This document shows positions 33,700 to 42,384 of a stretch of DNA of 47,341 nucleotides, one piece after another (position 1 is the first letter of the stretch; each line of letters begins with the position of its first letter). The stretch is taken from NCBI GenBank assembly GCA_900544445.1, contig UQVK01000020.1, positions 1-47,341 of the forward strand, given 5' to 3'. Position numbers and translations under genes: made by a program. This DNA comes from an uncultured Lachnospiraceae bacterium (GTDB lineage Bacteria; Bacillota; Clostridia; Lachnospirales; Lachnospiraceae). The notes under the pieces are model-generated. The model made no database searches, was not told the DNA's origin, and worked only from the letters and a program-made list of their open reading frames with translations.

Positions 33700-34959
33700 T
33701 TGAATCATATGACAGACGACACCAGACAGTCCCGGGAGTCAGAAGAAACCATGCCCTCCGGCGACGACCTCCTGTTTTCAGAGGAAGAGCTTCTGGAAGA
33801 GGAGCTTTTTTCAGAAGAGGAAGAAAATGCTCCGCGTCCCCAAAAGCAGGGCGGCGCTGTTCCCCGGTCCGGCTCCTCAGGCCGGAAGAGAGGGGCATCC
33901 GGCAAAGCAGGATTGTCCGGCAAGGGGACACGCCGCAGGAAGAAGAAAGGCGGGCGAAAAGCAGGAAGCTCCGCTTCACGTTCTTCTTCACACGCCAGGA
34001 AACGACGGCGCATGACGCGCTCAGACTATATTCATCTGGCGCTTCTGGCGGTGATTCTGCTGATGTTCCTGAGCGCTGTCATACGGCTGATCATCTGGAA
34101 CATCGGCGAGGATTCCGGTTATGATCCGAACGCGGATACTTCCGAGTTCGATACGGAACCTCAGGATTATATCCAGCCCATGGATGCCAGCCTTCTGGAA
34201 GGACACGAGGACGACGGAATCACCACCATCGTCACGCTGGGGAACGCCCCTTTTTCCGATGAGCGTGGAAGCACCGGACTGGCTGAAATGATCGCACAGA
34301 AATGTGATGCTGTTGTTTATAACTGTGCGTTTCCGGATTCCTACCTTTCCATGAAGTATCAGGAGTATTCCGACAGCTATCCGCAGGACGCTCTGAGCCT
34401 GTATCTGGTCACAGCTTCCCTGTGCGGCGGGGATTTCACGCTGATGGAGCATGCCGCCGGCCTGGTAGAGGATACCGAAGGGACTCGGGAAGCGCTTAAT
34501 ACGCTAAAAAGCGTGGATTTTTCCACCGTGGACATGATCGTCATCATGTATGATCTGAGCGATTATAAGGACGACCGCCCGGTGATGGATGAAAACAACG
34601 ATATCAATCTGCTCACCTGGAACGGAGCGCTTAACGCCTCCATCGGCCTGATCAAGCAGACCTATCCCTATATCCGCATCGTAGTCCTCTCCCCTTCCTA
34701 CGGGCAGTACACCGATGAGAACGGAAATCTGATCAATGCGGATACGGAGGATCTGGGAAACGGCACCCTTCCGGACTATATCCTCCATGAAATCGATGTA
34801 GCCATGGCGAACGGAGTCAGCATTCTGGATAATTATTATGGCTCCGTAACAGAAAATCAGGCAGAAGAATGCCTGACGGACGGTTATCATCTGAATGAGG
34901 CGGGAAGGGAACGGATCGCCCGGAGATTTGCGGAGAAGATTTTCCTGATCAGAGATTAA
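33700..34959 (+). CDS. Membrane-anchored SGNH-like hydrolase
   Basis: A 419-residue type II membrane protein. An acidic stretch (DDLLFSEEELLEEELF), a Gly/Ser/Lys/Arg-rich tail and one transmembrane segment (about 111-134, LALLAVILLMFLSAVIRLII) precede the extracytoplasmic domain. This domain ends in the SGNH block V, DGYHLN, with D394 and H397. Block I would be TIVTLGNAPFSD, which lacks the usual GDS serine. Such proteins can be esterases or O-acyltransferases acting on surface glycans; the activity is uncertain here. I prefer the TTG at 33700 (GGAG 8 nt upstream) over the ATG at 33709. A bidirectional terminator follows. Confidence 0.72.
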   Translation: MNHMTDDTRQSRESEETMPSGDDLLFSEEELLEEELFSEEEENAPRPQKQGGAVPRSGSSGRKRGASGKAGLSGKGTRRRKKKGGRKAGSSASRSSSHARKRRRMTRSDYIHLALLAVILLMFLSAVIRLIIWNIGEDSGYDPNADTSEFDTEPQDYIQPMDASLLEGHEDDGITTIVTLGNAPFSDERGSTGLAEMIAQKCDAVVYNCAFPDSYLSMKYQEYSDSYPQDALSLYLVTASLCGGDFTLMEHAAGLVEDTEGTREALNTLKSVDFSTVDMIVIMYDLSDYKDDRPVMDENNDINLLTWNGALNASIGLIKQTYPYIRIVVLSPSYGQYTDENGNLINADTEDLGNGTLPDYILHEIDVAMANGVSILDNYYGSVTENQAEECLTDGYHLNEAGRERIARRFAEKIFLIRD

Positions 34960-34963
34960 CTGC

Positions 34964-34998
34964 AAAAGCGGCAAGTGCGTTTTCACCTGCCGCTTTTT
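34964..34998. terminator. Bidirectional terminator
   Basis: AAAAGCGGCA (34964-34973) pairs with TGCCGCTTTT (34988-34997), with T's continuing to 34998. It follows the SGNH gene by 5 bp and also lies beyond the stop of the converging sulfatase. Confidence 0.88.
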
Positions 34999-35033
34999 CT
35001 GCTTTGCCCTGTGGTTTCCAGAATATTCCTGTT

Positions 35034-36389
35034 TTACCGGACCTCTTTCGGCAAAAATTGCTGGGGAGTTCCCAGTTTTCTGTGATGTCTGCGGATCTTT
35101 TCCGTCAGCTGTTCCTGAATTTCACGATACTCAGGGCGTCCGAACAGATTATGCATCTGATACACATCCCTTCTGCAGTCAAACAATACATGATCGTGAA
35201 ATACTTCTCCGCAATGCCCCCTTCCCACATATGCCAATTCATATTCCGGCGTCAGAATCCCTGCCTTTGGTACATCATATGGATGAATATAAAGTTCTTC
35301 CACCCCCGTTTCGTTTCTGAGAATCTGCCCGGAACGGTCCTCTCCGTCCGTATCGAACGGATAATCAACATTTGCAAAACCCGCCAAAGTCTTACCGAAG
35401 TCAACCACATTCAGCCAGGTTTTGCAGCGCTGATGAACGAAACCAGCCCCTGGCATTGACATCAGCAGAGGAATATGATAGACACTCTCATACAGATTAT
35501 TTTTTTCCATGAGACCGTGCTCACCCAGATATTCTCCGTGATCCGTCGTGAAAATAACAATGGTATTCTCCCACAGGCCGCTTTCTTTCAGATATGCCGT
35601 GATTCTTCCGACATTGTCATCGATGCACTTTATCTCTCCGAGATACTGTGCCTTCAGCCTTCAAAAATGTCCTTCCCTCTCAAACAGTCCCTGAGGAAAA
35701 TAATGCTGTCTTCCCCATGTATCCCGGTCTGCCCAGTCAGGAATTTCCTTTTCATAAAAGCTTTCCGGGATTTCCATTTTCAACGGATCGAACATGGTAT
35801 CATATGGGCGTCTCACTTCAAAAGGCTGATGCGGGTCAGGAATACTTACCATAAACAGAAAGGAGGATTTCTTATCCACCCTGCCCTGCAGGAAACGAAT
35901 AGTCTCATCTGTCAGCCAGTCTGTCGTGTAGGTTTTTTCATTTCCTACATGCCTGCAGGGTTTTGCCATCCCATTTTCTCTGGATACGGATTTGCAATGG
36001 CCAAACTCCACAGGATCCTTCCATTCTTCAAATCCAAGCGGGTTATATTCTCCCAGAGCCTCTCCTCTCTCTTTGTGGTCGGCCAAATGCCACTTTCCAA
36101 TATAGCCCGTATGATAACCGACCTGGGCAAAAGCTTCAGCAAATCCATGTTCCGTCATTCCAACCGGAACGCCATTTCTGTACGCCCCGTTTCTGTGCGG
36201 ATATCTTCCCGTCATAAAGCATCCTCTGGACGGCGTACATACCGCACTCGAGGTATAAAACCTTTCGAAAATAATTCCCTGTTCACCCAGCGCATCAATA
36301 TTGGGAGTTTCCACTTCGCGGCCTCCATAACAGCCAGGCACATCTCTGCGAAACTGATCCGTATATATGATCAATATATTTTTTTGCAT
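35034..36389 (-). pseudogene. Sulfatase gene interrupted by one in-frame TGA
   Basis: A sulfatase of about 450 codons (alkaline phosphatase superfamily). Residues 1-242 carry the metal-binding start IIYTDQFRRD (D11, Q12) and the Cys-type signature C51-T-P-S-R, whose Cys becomes formylglycine. Then TGA at 35661-35663 stops the frame. The same frame continues with RLKAQYLGEIKCIDDNVGRI and FTTDHGEYLGEHGLMEKNN, which holds the second metal site, and ends at 35034. So one base change, for example from CGA or TGG, explains the break. It is the last gene of the importer operon. An internal ATG at 35510 could give only a fragment without the active-site Cys. A sequencing error is the main alternative. 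Confidence 0.85.
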
Positions 36390-36459
36390 TTTTCATCCTT
36401 TCATTTCATGCCATGCTACTCGTCCCCATTCCGTGCCCTATTCTGTTCTCTAATTTCAT

Positions 36460-37353
36460 TCAGCCTTTCACAGAACCGATCATGACTCCCCTGACAAAAT
36501 ATTTCTGTACAAAGGGATACATCACAAGCACCGGAAGAGAGGATACAATGATAACGCCATATTTGATTGTCCGGGCAATCTGCTTCATCATTTCCAGCGC
36601 ATCCGGATCTGTAGTCGTAGGATCGACGGACTGTCCGCTGATCAGAATGTCCCGGAGAATTACCTGCAGAGGATACAGTCTGTTATCCGTCACATAAATC
36701 AGGCCATTGAAAAATGAATTCCAGTGGCCAACCGCATAGTACAGGGCCATAATGGCAATAATCGCTTTAGAAAGCGGAATAACAATCTGGATAAAATACT
36801 GAAAGATATTGCAGCCGTCAATTTCAGCCGCTTCCTGAAGCTCCATCGGCATGGTGTTGATGAAAAAGGTACGGCACAGAATCAGGTTAAACACGGAAAA
36901 GGATCCCAGAATCATCAGCACATAAGGCGTATCCACAAGATGCAGCCCTTTTACGACCAGATAGGTAGGAATGAGACCACCGGAAAAGTATTTTGTAAAA
37001 AGCAGCAGCTTCATAATCAGACTCCGTCCCACCATATCCTGCCGGGACAGCGCATATCCTGCCGGAATGGTGATAAAAAGAGCGAATATCGTTCCAACTC
37101 CGGCGTAGCGGATCGTATTAAAATATCCTGTCCATATCCGTTTATCCCTTAAAATATATTTATATCCCTCCCAGGTAATTCCCCGGGGCAGGAACAGAAC
37201 TTCCCCGGACGCCACCAGATTCGGATCGCTTATGGACGCAATTACCACAAACCACAGCGCATACAGAATGACCGCGGACAGCAGAATAACGCTCCCATGC
37301 ACAATCACGAGAAAAATCAGATCCCTTTTCCCCATTCGTTTTAATTTTTTCAC
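36460..37353 (-). CDS. Carbohydrate ABC importer permease (YtcP/LplC type)
   Basis: Inner membrane subunit of a carbohydrate importer, 297 residues, six predicted spans. The EAA loop, EAAEIDGCNIFQYFIQIVIP, contacts the shared ATPase. VVASISDPNLVASGEVLFLP near the start and the C terminus PFVQKYFVRGVMIGSVKG are hallmarks of the YtcP/LplC group. The start is GTG at 37353, with AAGGGGG 8 nt upstream. It lies 12 bp after the partner permease and 70 bp before the broken sulfatase. No ATPase is encoded nearby; this group usually borrows a common MsmX-like one. Confidence 0.94.
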   Translation of the reverse strand: MKKLKRMGKRDLIFLVIVHGSVILLSAVILYALWFVVIASISDPNLVASGEVLFLPRGITWEGYKYILRDKRIWTGYFNTIRYAGVGTIFALFITIPAGYALSRQDMVGRSLIMKLLLFTKYFSGGLIPTYLVVKGLHLVDTPYVLMILGSFSVFNLILCRTFFINTMPMELQEAAEIDGCNIFQYFIQIVIPLSKAIIAIMALYYAVGHWNSFFNGLIYVTDNRLYPLQVILRDILISGQSVDPTTTDPDALEMMKQIARTIKYGVIIVSSLPVLVMYPFVQKYFVRGVMIGSVKG

Positions 37354-37365
37354 AGCATTTCCCCC

Positions 37366-38295
37366 TTACCACAGACTGATATCGGAAACCTTTCCGGCAA
37401 CCTTATTGACAACCACCAGCAGTATCAGATTAATGATATTATTAAAAAGTCCTATTGCCGAGGAGTAACTGAACTGCCCTCCCTGTATACCGATTTTATA
37501 TACATAAGTTGCAATAATCTCCGAATAATCCAGATTAATGCTATTCTGCAGCAGGAACGCCTTTTCAAAGCCAAGATCCATGATCTCTCCCGCTCTCATG
37601 ATCAGCATGATCACCATCGTCGGAACAATCGAAGGCACATCGATGTACCAAAGCCGCTGGAATCTTGTCGCTCCATCCACAGTGGCGGCCTCATGCAGCT
37701 CCGGCCCTACCGATGTCAGCACGGAAATATACATTATCGATCCCCATCCAATATTCTGCAGCACTCCGGACCACACGTAAATATGACGGAAGTTGGACGG
37801 ATTGGAGAGAAAGTTTACCGGGTCCATTCCCAGACGCATCAAAATCTGATTGACAACGCCATCACTGGACAGGAAAATCAGAATCATACCGCAGTATACT
37901 ACTGTCGAAATGAAATGCGGCGCATAGGTAATCATCTGCGCCGTTTTTTTCAGCTTCACATCTGTAATATAATTTAAAAAAAGCGCAAAGATAATCGGCA
38001 TCGGGAATCCGGCGATCAGGGAATAAATACTCAGAGACAGCGTATTCCAAAGCAGATCTTTAAACTGATAAGAATCAAAAAAGGTTTTAAAATGCTTCAG
38101 TCCGACCCATGCGCTTCCCCAGATACCATCCGATACACGATAATCCTTAAAAGCCAGCTGAATACCATACATTGGCAGATAGCTGAAAATCAGAACATAG
38201 ATCAACATTGGAAGAACAAACAGATAGCATATCCAGTTTTTTTTCAGCAGACGCATACTGCTCTTCCTTTTTTTTCGTTTTTTTCCAACAGTCAT
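37366..38295 (-). CDS. Carbohydrate ABC importer permease (LplB type)
   Basis: Partner permease of 309 residues. After a very basic start (MTVGKKRKKRKS) come six predicted spans. LFVLPMLIYVLIFSYLPMYG and FKDYRVSDGIWGSAWVGL are typical of LplB, and the EAA loop reads HEAATVDGATRFQRLWYIDVP in part. The ATG at 38295 has AGGAG 7 nt upstream; longer in-frame readings have no site. It follows the binding-protein gene by 91 bp with two hairpins between, so its output may be lower than that of the lipoprotein. Confidence 0.94.
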   Translation of the reverse strand: MTVGKKRKKRKSSMRLLKKNWICYLFVLPMLIYVLIFSYLPMYGIQLAFKDYRVSDGIWGSAWVGLKHFKTFFDSYQFKDLLWNTLSLSIYSLIAGFPMPIIFALFLNYITDVKLKKTAQMITYAPHFISTVVYCGMILIFLSSDGVVNQILMRLGMDPVNFLSNPSNFRHIYVWSGVLQNIGWGSIMYISVLTSVGPELHEAATVDGATRFQRLWYIDVPSIVPTMVIMLIMRAGEIMDLGFEKAFLLQNSINLDYSEIIATYVYKIGIQGGQFSYSSAIGLFNNIINLILLVVVNKVAGKVSDISLW

Positions 38296-38322
38296 TTTTT
38301 GCTCCTGATTATGAAATAAAAT

Positions 38323-38377
38323 CTTCCTACGGAAGTCCTCTCTACAGATTCCGGCATGGATAAGCCATGCCGGAATC
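38323..38377 (-). other. Two hairpins between binding protein and permease genes
   Basis: A perfect 13-bp stem GATTCCGGCATGG (38347-38359) / 38365-38377 with a 5-nt loop starts 10 nt after the lipoprotein stop, and CTTCC/GGAAG (38323-38335) follows. There is no T run. Stem-loops here are known in other importer operons to protect the binding-protein mRNA and lower permease output; that use here is inference. Confidence 0.7.
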
Positions 38378-38386
38378 TCATTTCTT

Positions 38387-40039
38387 TCAGTCTGCCATGG
38401 AATCCACAAATTCCTGGCAAAGCCGCGTATACTCATCCACCTTCAGGCTCTCAAGCGCATTCAGATGTTCCTGCCATTTCGCGTCATCAATTCCGTTTAT
38501 GACGGAGTCCGCGATGAATTTTTTCAGATAGGTATCGATATCCGTCAAAAGAATGGATCTCTGCTCTTCATTCTCCTGAGACGCCGTCCCCGCCGGTAGT
38601 CCGGTCACTCCGTATGGAAGCTGTTCTTTGATTGCCTTCGCTCTGCTATCCTCGTCATAAACCTGTCTTTCAAAGTATTCATATCTGTACAGGGAAGGCG
38701 TCTGTCCAGCAAAGCTTTCCGCCTGTCTGTATTCGGCTGCAGATTTATAGCCGCCGTTTGCCGCCAGAGCTTCGTTGTCCATGGTCAGGAGCTGAGGAAC
38801 CTCCTCTCCATTCTCTTCCAGAATATTCCATGCCACGCCTTCCGCTCCACGGCCCCATTCAAGCGCAAGCTCCAGGGTGGAATTGATATAATCATACCAG
38901 CGCACCAGAGCTTCCGGATTTTCGCAGCTTTGGGTGATGACAAATCCTCCCGTTTTGGTTACATTGTTGATGCCGACCATCTGCGATCCGTCCTCCTGTT
39001 TCAAAATCGGCAGTACCTGATAAGCTTCCGTGTCATAAACGCCCGCATCGCTTGATCTGTAGCCGGCTACCAGTCCGAGGATATCTCCGCTGGCCCCTCT
39101 TGCGGCATACTGATCAGAACTGATAGTAAAAACATCCTTATCGATCAGTCCTTCCTGATACAAATCATGCAGATAAGCCAGGGTATCATAATATCCCTGT
39201 TCCTTTGCGCTGAATATGACATTCCCGTCCTGAGTAAATACATGATATCCGTTTTCCAGAACGCCGAATGCGCCAAACAGGTTTTCAATTGAACTTCCCC
39301 AGCCCCACGCATCCTGAAAGGTAAAGGGAATCTCGTTCTGGAGTCCGTCTCCGTTGGGATCCTGATCCCGGAATGCAATCAGAACCTCCTTCAGCTCTTC
39401 CGGCGTTTCCGGCATATCCAGGGACAGCCTGTCCAGCCACCCCTGATTGATCCACAGAAGAGAATCTATCATATTTGCAGAAACCTCATCACCGGTCGGC
39501 AAAGCGCGGATCTTTCCGTCAGGGGCGCGAAGTGCCTGCGGGTAATCATCTCTGGTTTCAAAAAACGCCGTCACATTCGGAGCATACTCCTCCAGATAAT
39601 CGTCCAGCGCTACCAGCTGTTCATAGTTTCTCGCCATATCGACATCTCCGATAATAGCGTCCGGCAGGCTGTCGGTGCTGAACATAATATTGATTTTTTC
39701 GCTCCATCCGGAAGCGGGGATCTCGATCCATTCAATATGGATATTGGTTGCCTCTTCCGTATCAATTACGCATGCCTTTTCTGCCGCGCTTTTTAAAGAG
39801 CTGATCTGCTGTACTGCAATTGTGAAGGTTTCCTTTTCGTTTACAATTGGAAGGTTCTCCGCATTAAAATTATCAGACGCCTCTCCGTCCGCTTCCTGTG
39901 CTGTCTCCGCTCCCGCTTCTTCCGCCACACTCTGCGCTTCATCTGCCTGCCCCTGCCCGGAACAGCCTGTAAGAATCGTGATTCCCAGCATCAGAATGCT
40001 CATTCCCAGAGCGCCTTTTCGCAGTATTTTATTTTTCAT
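38387..40039 (-). CDS. Solute-binding lipoprotein of a carbohydrate ABC importer
   Basis: Extracytoplasmic binding protein of 550 residues. The signal peptide ends in the lipobox LTGC, so Cys26 would be lipidated. A linker rich in A, E, Q and D follows, then the large bilobal binding domain of the LplA type (family 1-like; IPFTFQDAWGWGSSIENLFG, LVRWYDYINSTLELALEWG). AGGAGG precedes the ATG. It heads the importer operon behind the candidate operator/promoter at 40126-40169. The ligand is probably an oligosaccharide released from a substituted glycan, judged only from the sulfatases beside it. Confidence 0.95.
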   Translation of the reverse strand: MKNKILRKGALGMSILMLGITILTGCSGQGQADEAQSVAEEAGAETAQEADGEASDNFNAENLPIVNEKETFTIAVQQISSLKSAAEKACVIDTEEATNIHIEWIEIPASGWSEKINIMFSTDSLPDAIIGDVDMARNYEQLVALDDYLEEYAPNVTAFFETRDDYPQALRAPDGKIRALPTGDEVSANMIDSLLWINQGWLDRLSLDMPETPEELKEVLIAFRDQDPNGDGLQNEIPFTFQDAWGWGSSIENLFGAFGVLENGYHVFTQDGNVIFSAKEQGYYDTLAYLHDLYQEGLIDKDVFTISSDQYAARGASGDILGLVAGYRSSDAGVYDTEAYQVLPILKQEDGSQMVGINNVTKTGGFVITQSCENPEALVRWYDYINSTLELALEWGRGAEGVAWNILEENGEEVPQLLTMDNEALAANGGYKSAAEYRQAESFAGQTPSLYRYEYFERQVYDEDSRAKAIKEQLPYGVTGLPAGTASQENEEQRSILLTDIDTYLKKFIADSVINGIDDAKWQEHLNALESLKVDEYTRLCQEFVDSMAD

Positions 40040-40125
40040 AAATATAACCTCCTGTCCTCATGTACATTTTTCCGCTTCGTTCAGATAACCAGAGTTTTCT
40101 GCGCAGGTTTCTGGTTGATGCTGTC

Positions 40126-40169
40126 ATATTACCGTATTTTTTATTCAAAATATATCTCTGATTTTTGAA
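40126..40169 (-). promoter_or_regulatory. Shared operator and promoter of the importer operon
   Basis: On the minus strand TTCAAAAATCAGAGATAT begins at 40169, and a -10 like TAATAT (40131-40126) lies 38 bp from its first base. The same element with one change stands at exactly the same distance before the -10 of the second sulfatase gene. The gap 40040-40309 also holds a leader of about 80 nt and the hairpins at 40258-40291. Confidence 0.65.
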
Positions 40170-40257
40170 CGGAACCCCGGTTTCGTGCAAAATATCTGTT
40201 TTTTCCGCATTTTCCTTTTAATCTGACAGCTTTTTCAACATTCGGAGGCAGAAGAAA

Positions 40258-40291
40258 GGAGCCATTGCTCCATAGATGATTACTCATCTAT
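40258..40291 (-). terminator. Possible terminator after the AraC regulator
   Basis: On the minus strand ATAGATGA/TCATCTAT (40272-40291, perfect 8 bp) is followed by GGAGC/GCTCC (40258-40271) and then TTTCTTC. The U tract is poor. Confidence 0.4.
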
Positions 40292-40309
40292 TTTGCAACG
40301 GCCCATACG

Positions 40310-42289
40310 CTACTTCTTCCCGCTCCATATATTTTCCCGATATCCTCCCGGCGTAACACCTTCATATCTTTTAAACATCTCAATGAATACCGTACTGTTG
40401 TTATAGCGGAGCATCCGCGCAATCTCCGCGACCTTTCTGTCGCTGTTTTCCAGTAGCTCCTTTGCCTTTTCCAGTTTAATCTGTTCAACATACTGCGATA
40501 TGGTGACGCCTGTATTTTTCTTAAAGAAATGGCTGATATTCGAAACCGAAGTTTCAAAACAGGACGCCATATATTTCACGCTGAAATTATCGTCCAGATA
40601 ATGCTCCTGAATATATTCCAGAATATCCGCTATATTTCTCTTTTTATAACCGGTCATCTTTTCTTCCGGGGGCTGCTCCTTCGGTATCCTTTCTTTCAAA
40701 TGCAGAAGAAATTCCCTTACAAAATCCGCCAGGCATTCATTCTCTTCCCGCGGGATCTCCAGCACTGCGGCCGTATTCATCTGATACACCCTTGCGACAT
40801 CCCATAATATGGCTGTCGCCGCCATATCATTCATCCCCTTCACCAGCTCTCTTATTGTTTCAAGCAAAAGCTGTTCCCTTGAAAAGTCCCCGTCTTCTAC
40901 TGCCTCTTTCAGAGATAACACTTCTCTTTCCGGATATTTTTCCTCTTCCCGGCAGGCATTCATCCGCTTTTGCGCCTCTTTATAGGACTGCCTCAGTCGT
41001 CTCACATCCATGATCAGACTTCCGACACCAGCCTCTGCGCCGTGACCGATAAGCTCTGAAAGCTTTCCCTGCAGCGCTGAAGCGGATTCATCACTGCATA
41101 CCAGATAAATCAGAATTCCCTCCACTACTTCAATCCGATAGGCATTGGTCACGCCGTAGAGGTTTCTCTTCCATTCCAGCCAGTCGTACAGACTCTGATT
41201 CTTTGCCCTGTCTTCTGGTAGAACAACAAAAAATTTATATTTCCGATTGACATAGATCTGACTGTTCACACATTTCTTCCACAGGGAATCCTGTTGTGTC
41301 ATCTCCTTTGACAGCAGTTCATACAGGCAGCTCTCCATCCGCAGGCTGTCCCTTTCTTCCTCCAGCTGTACGTTGTGATCCGTAAGCTCCCGAAACATTT
41401 TATATGGCTTCCGGGATGACATCACCGCCAGTCCCAGACCGAGAACAACACTGCACAGCAGCCAGATTCCGTAACCCTGTATATATATTTTCATGCTTTT
41501 TATGATGCTGCTCTTCGGAACATAGCTTATTGTCTCAAATCCGTTTCCCAGTTCGATTCTGTATATATAATAATCCCCGGAAGCCTGCATCAGCCGGTTT
41601 TTGTCATTCCAATCTTCCTCTGTATTCCAGTTTCCGGACGAATACACAACATCATCCTGAAACAGGATTACCGTTTCTTTCTCATCTTCTTCAAACTGGG
41701 ATGTCAGTTTCCCGTTCTTAACCGTATACAGCAGGTATTTCGTTTCTCTTCCGGTCTTTCCCCAGACCTGCAGCGGCGCTGCCAGCACAAGACCGGGCCT
41801 GCTGTCCGTTCTGAGAAATACCCTATAAGCGCTGATATTCTCATGCGTATCATCTATGTCAAAAACAGACCTGTCCATAATGCATATTTCAGAAAAAAAC
41901 AGCTCCGGCTTCACGTTTCCGCCGGACGTCAGAACAATTTCATTCTGTTTATCATAAAGATAAATCCCATCGGCAAATGGAAAACTCTCTTCCTGTTTGC
42001 CCAGCTCTTCCCAGATATCAAAATAAACTATGGGCACATCAGAATACCGTTCATTATATTTTTTATCATATTTACAGAATGTATTAAACGCATGAATGAC
42101 TGACACCTGCTGACTCCAGAAATCATTCTGCCTTTCCAGCACAATTTTCATCTCGTCATTAAGCTTATGACGCTGCTGTTCATAAAAAAGATACAGAACG
42201 CTGAGACTAATCACAAGCAAAGGAATCAACAGAACAACATTGTAAGCAATTACAAAACGGATATAACGTATTTTTCTGCTTTCATCCAT
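40310..42289 (-). CDS. Transmembrane AraC-family regulator
   Basis: A 659-residue one-component regulator. Transmembrane segment 1 (about 11-30, VIAYNVVLLIPLLVISLSVL), an extracytoplasmic sensor of about 240 residues and transmembrane segment 2 (about 273-292, GYGIWLLCSVVLGLGLAVM) are followed by a cytoplasmic region and a C-terminal AraC double helix-turn-helix (about 555-650: DNFSVKYMASCFETSVSNIS, then VAEIARMLRYNNSTVFIEMF). It has no receiver or kinase. It sits between the two operons that share an 18-bp upstream element and is the obvious candidate to bind it. It probably senses the imported glycan or a breakdown product outside the cell. Promoter at 42336-42364. Confidence 0.92.
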   Translation of the reverse strand: MDESRKIRYIRFVIAYNVVLLIPLLVISLSVLYLFYEQQRHKLNDEMKIVLERQNDFWSQQVSVIHAFNTFCKYDKKYNERYSDVPIVYFDIWEELGKQEESFPFADGIYLYDKQNEIVLTSGGNVKPELFFSEICIMDRSVFDIDDTHENISAYRVFLRTDSRPGLVLAAPLQVWGKTGRETKYLLYTVKNGKLTSQFEEDEKETVILFQDDVVYSSGNWNTEEDWNDKNRLMQASGDYYIYRIELGNGFETISYVPKSSIIKSMKIYIQGYGIWLLCSVVLGLGLAVMSSRKPYKMFRELTDHNVQLEEERDSLRMESCLYELLSKEMTQQDSLWKKCVNSQIYVNRKYKFFVVLPEDRAKNQSLYDWLEWKRNLYGVTNAYRIEVVEGILIYLVCSDESASALQGKLSELIGHGAEAGVGSLIMDVRRLRQSYKEAQKRMNACREEEKYPEREVLSLKEAVEDGDFSREQLLLETIRELVKGMNDMAATAILWDVARVYQMNTAAVLEIPREENECLADFVREFLLHLKERIPKEQPPEEKMTGYKKRNIADILEYIQEHYLDDNFSVKYMASCFETSVSNISHFFKKNTGVTISQYVEQIKLEKAKELLENSDRKVAEIARMLRYNNSTVFIEMFKRYEGVTPGGYRENIWSGKK

Positions 42290-42335
42290 TGTTTCCAGCC
42301 TCTTTCTCCTGATATTTTGACGTGATTATACGGAA

Positions 42336-42364
42336 ATTATAAACAGTTATTTCTTTCTTTTTAA
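42336..42364 (-). promoter_or_regulatory. Promoter of the AraC regulator gene
   Basis: On the minus strand TTAAAA (42359-42364) and TATAAT (42336-42341) are 17 bp apart; a second TATAAT is at 42325-42330. The 18-bp element of the neighbouring promoters is absent here. A TATTTCTT/AAGAAATA stem lies just upstream, after the sulfatase stop. Confidence 0.5.
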
Positions 42365-42384
42365 GAAATACTCTTCCTTTTCTG

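Noticed and set aside
35661..35663. TGA in the sulfatase as a selenocysteine codon
   Set aside because: It does not fall at the catalytic Cys or a redox motif, and no SECIS-like stem is evident after it. Nonsense mutation is simpler.
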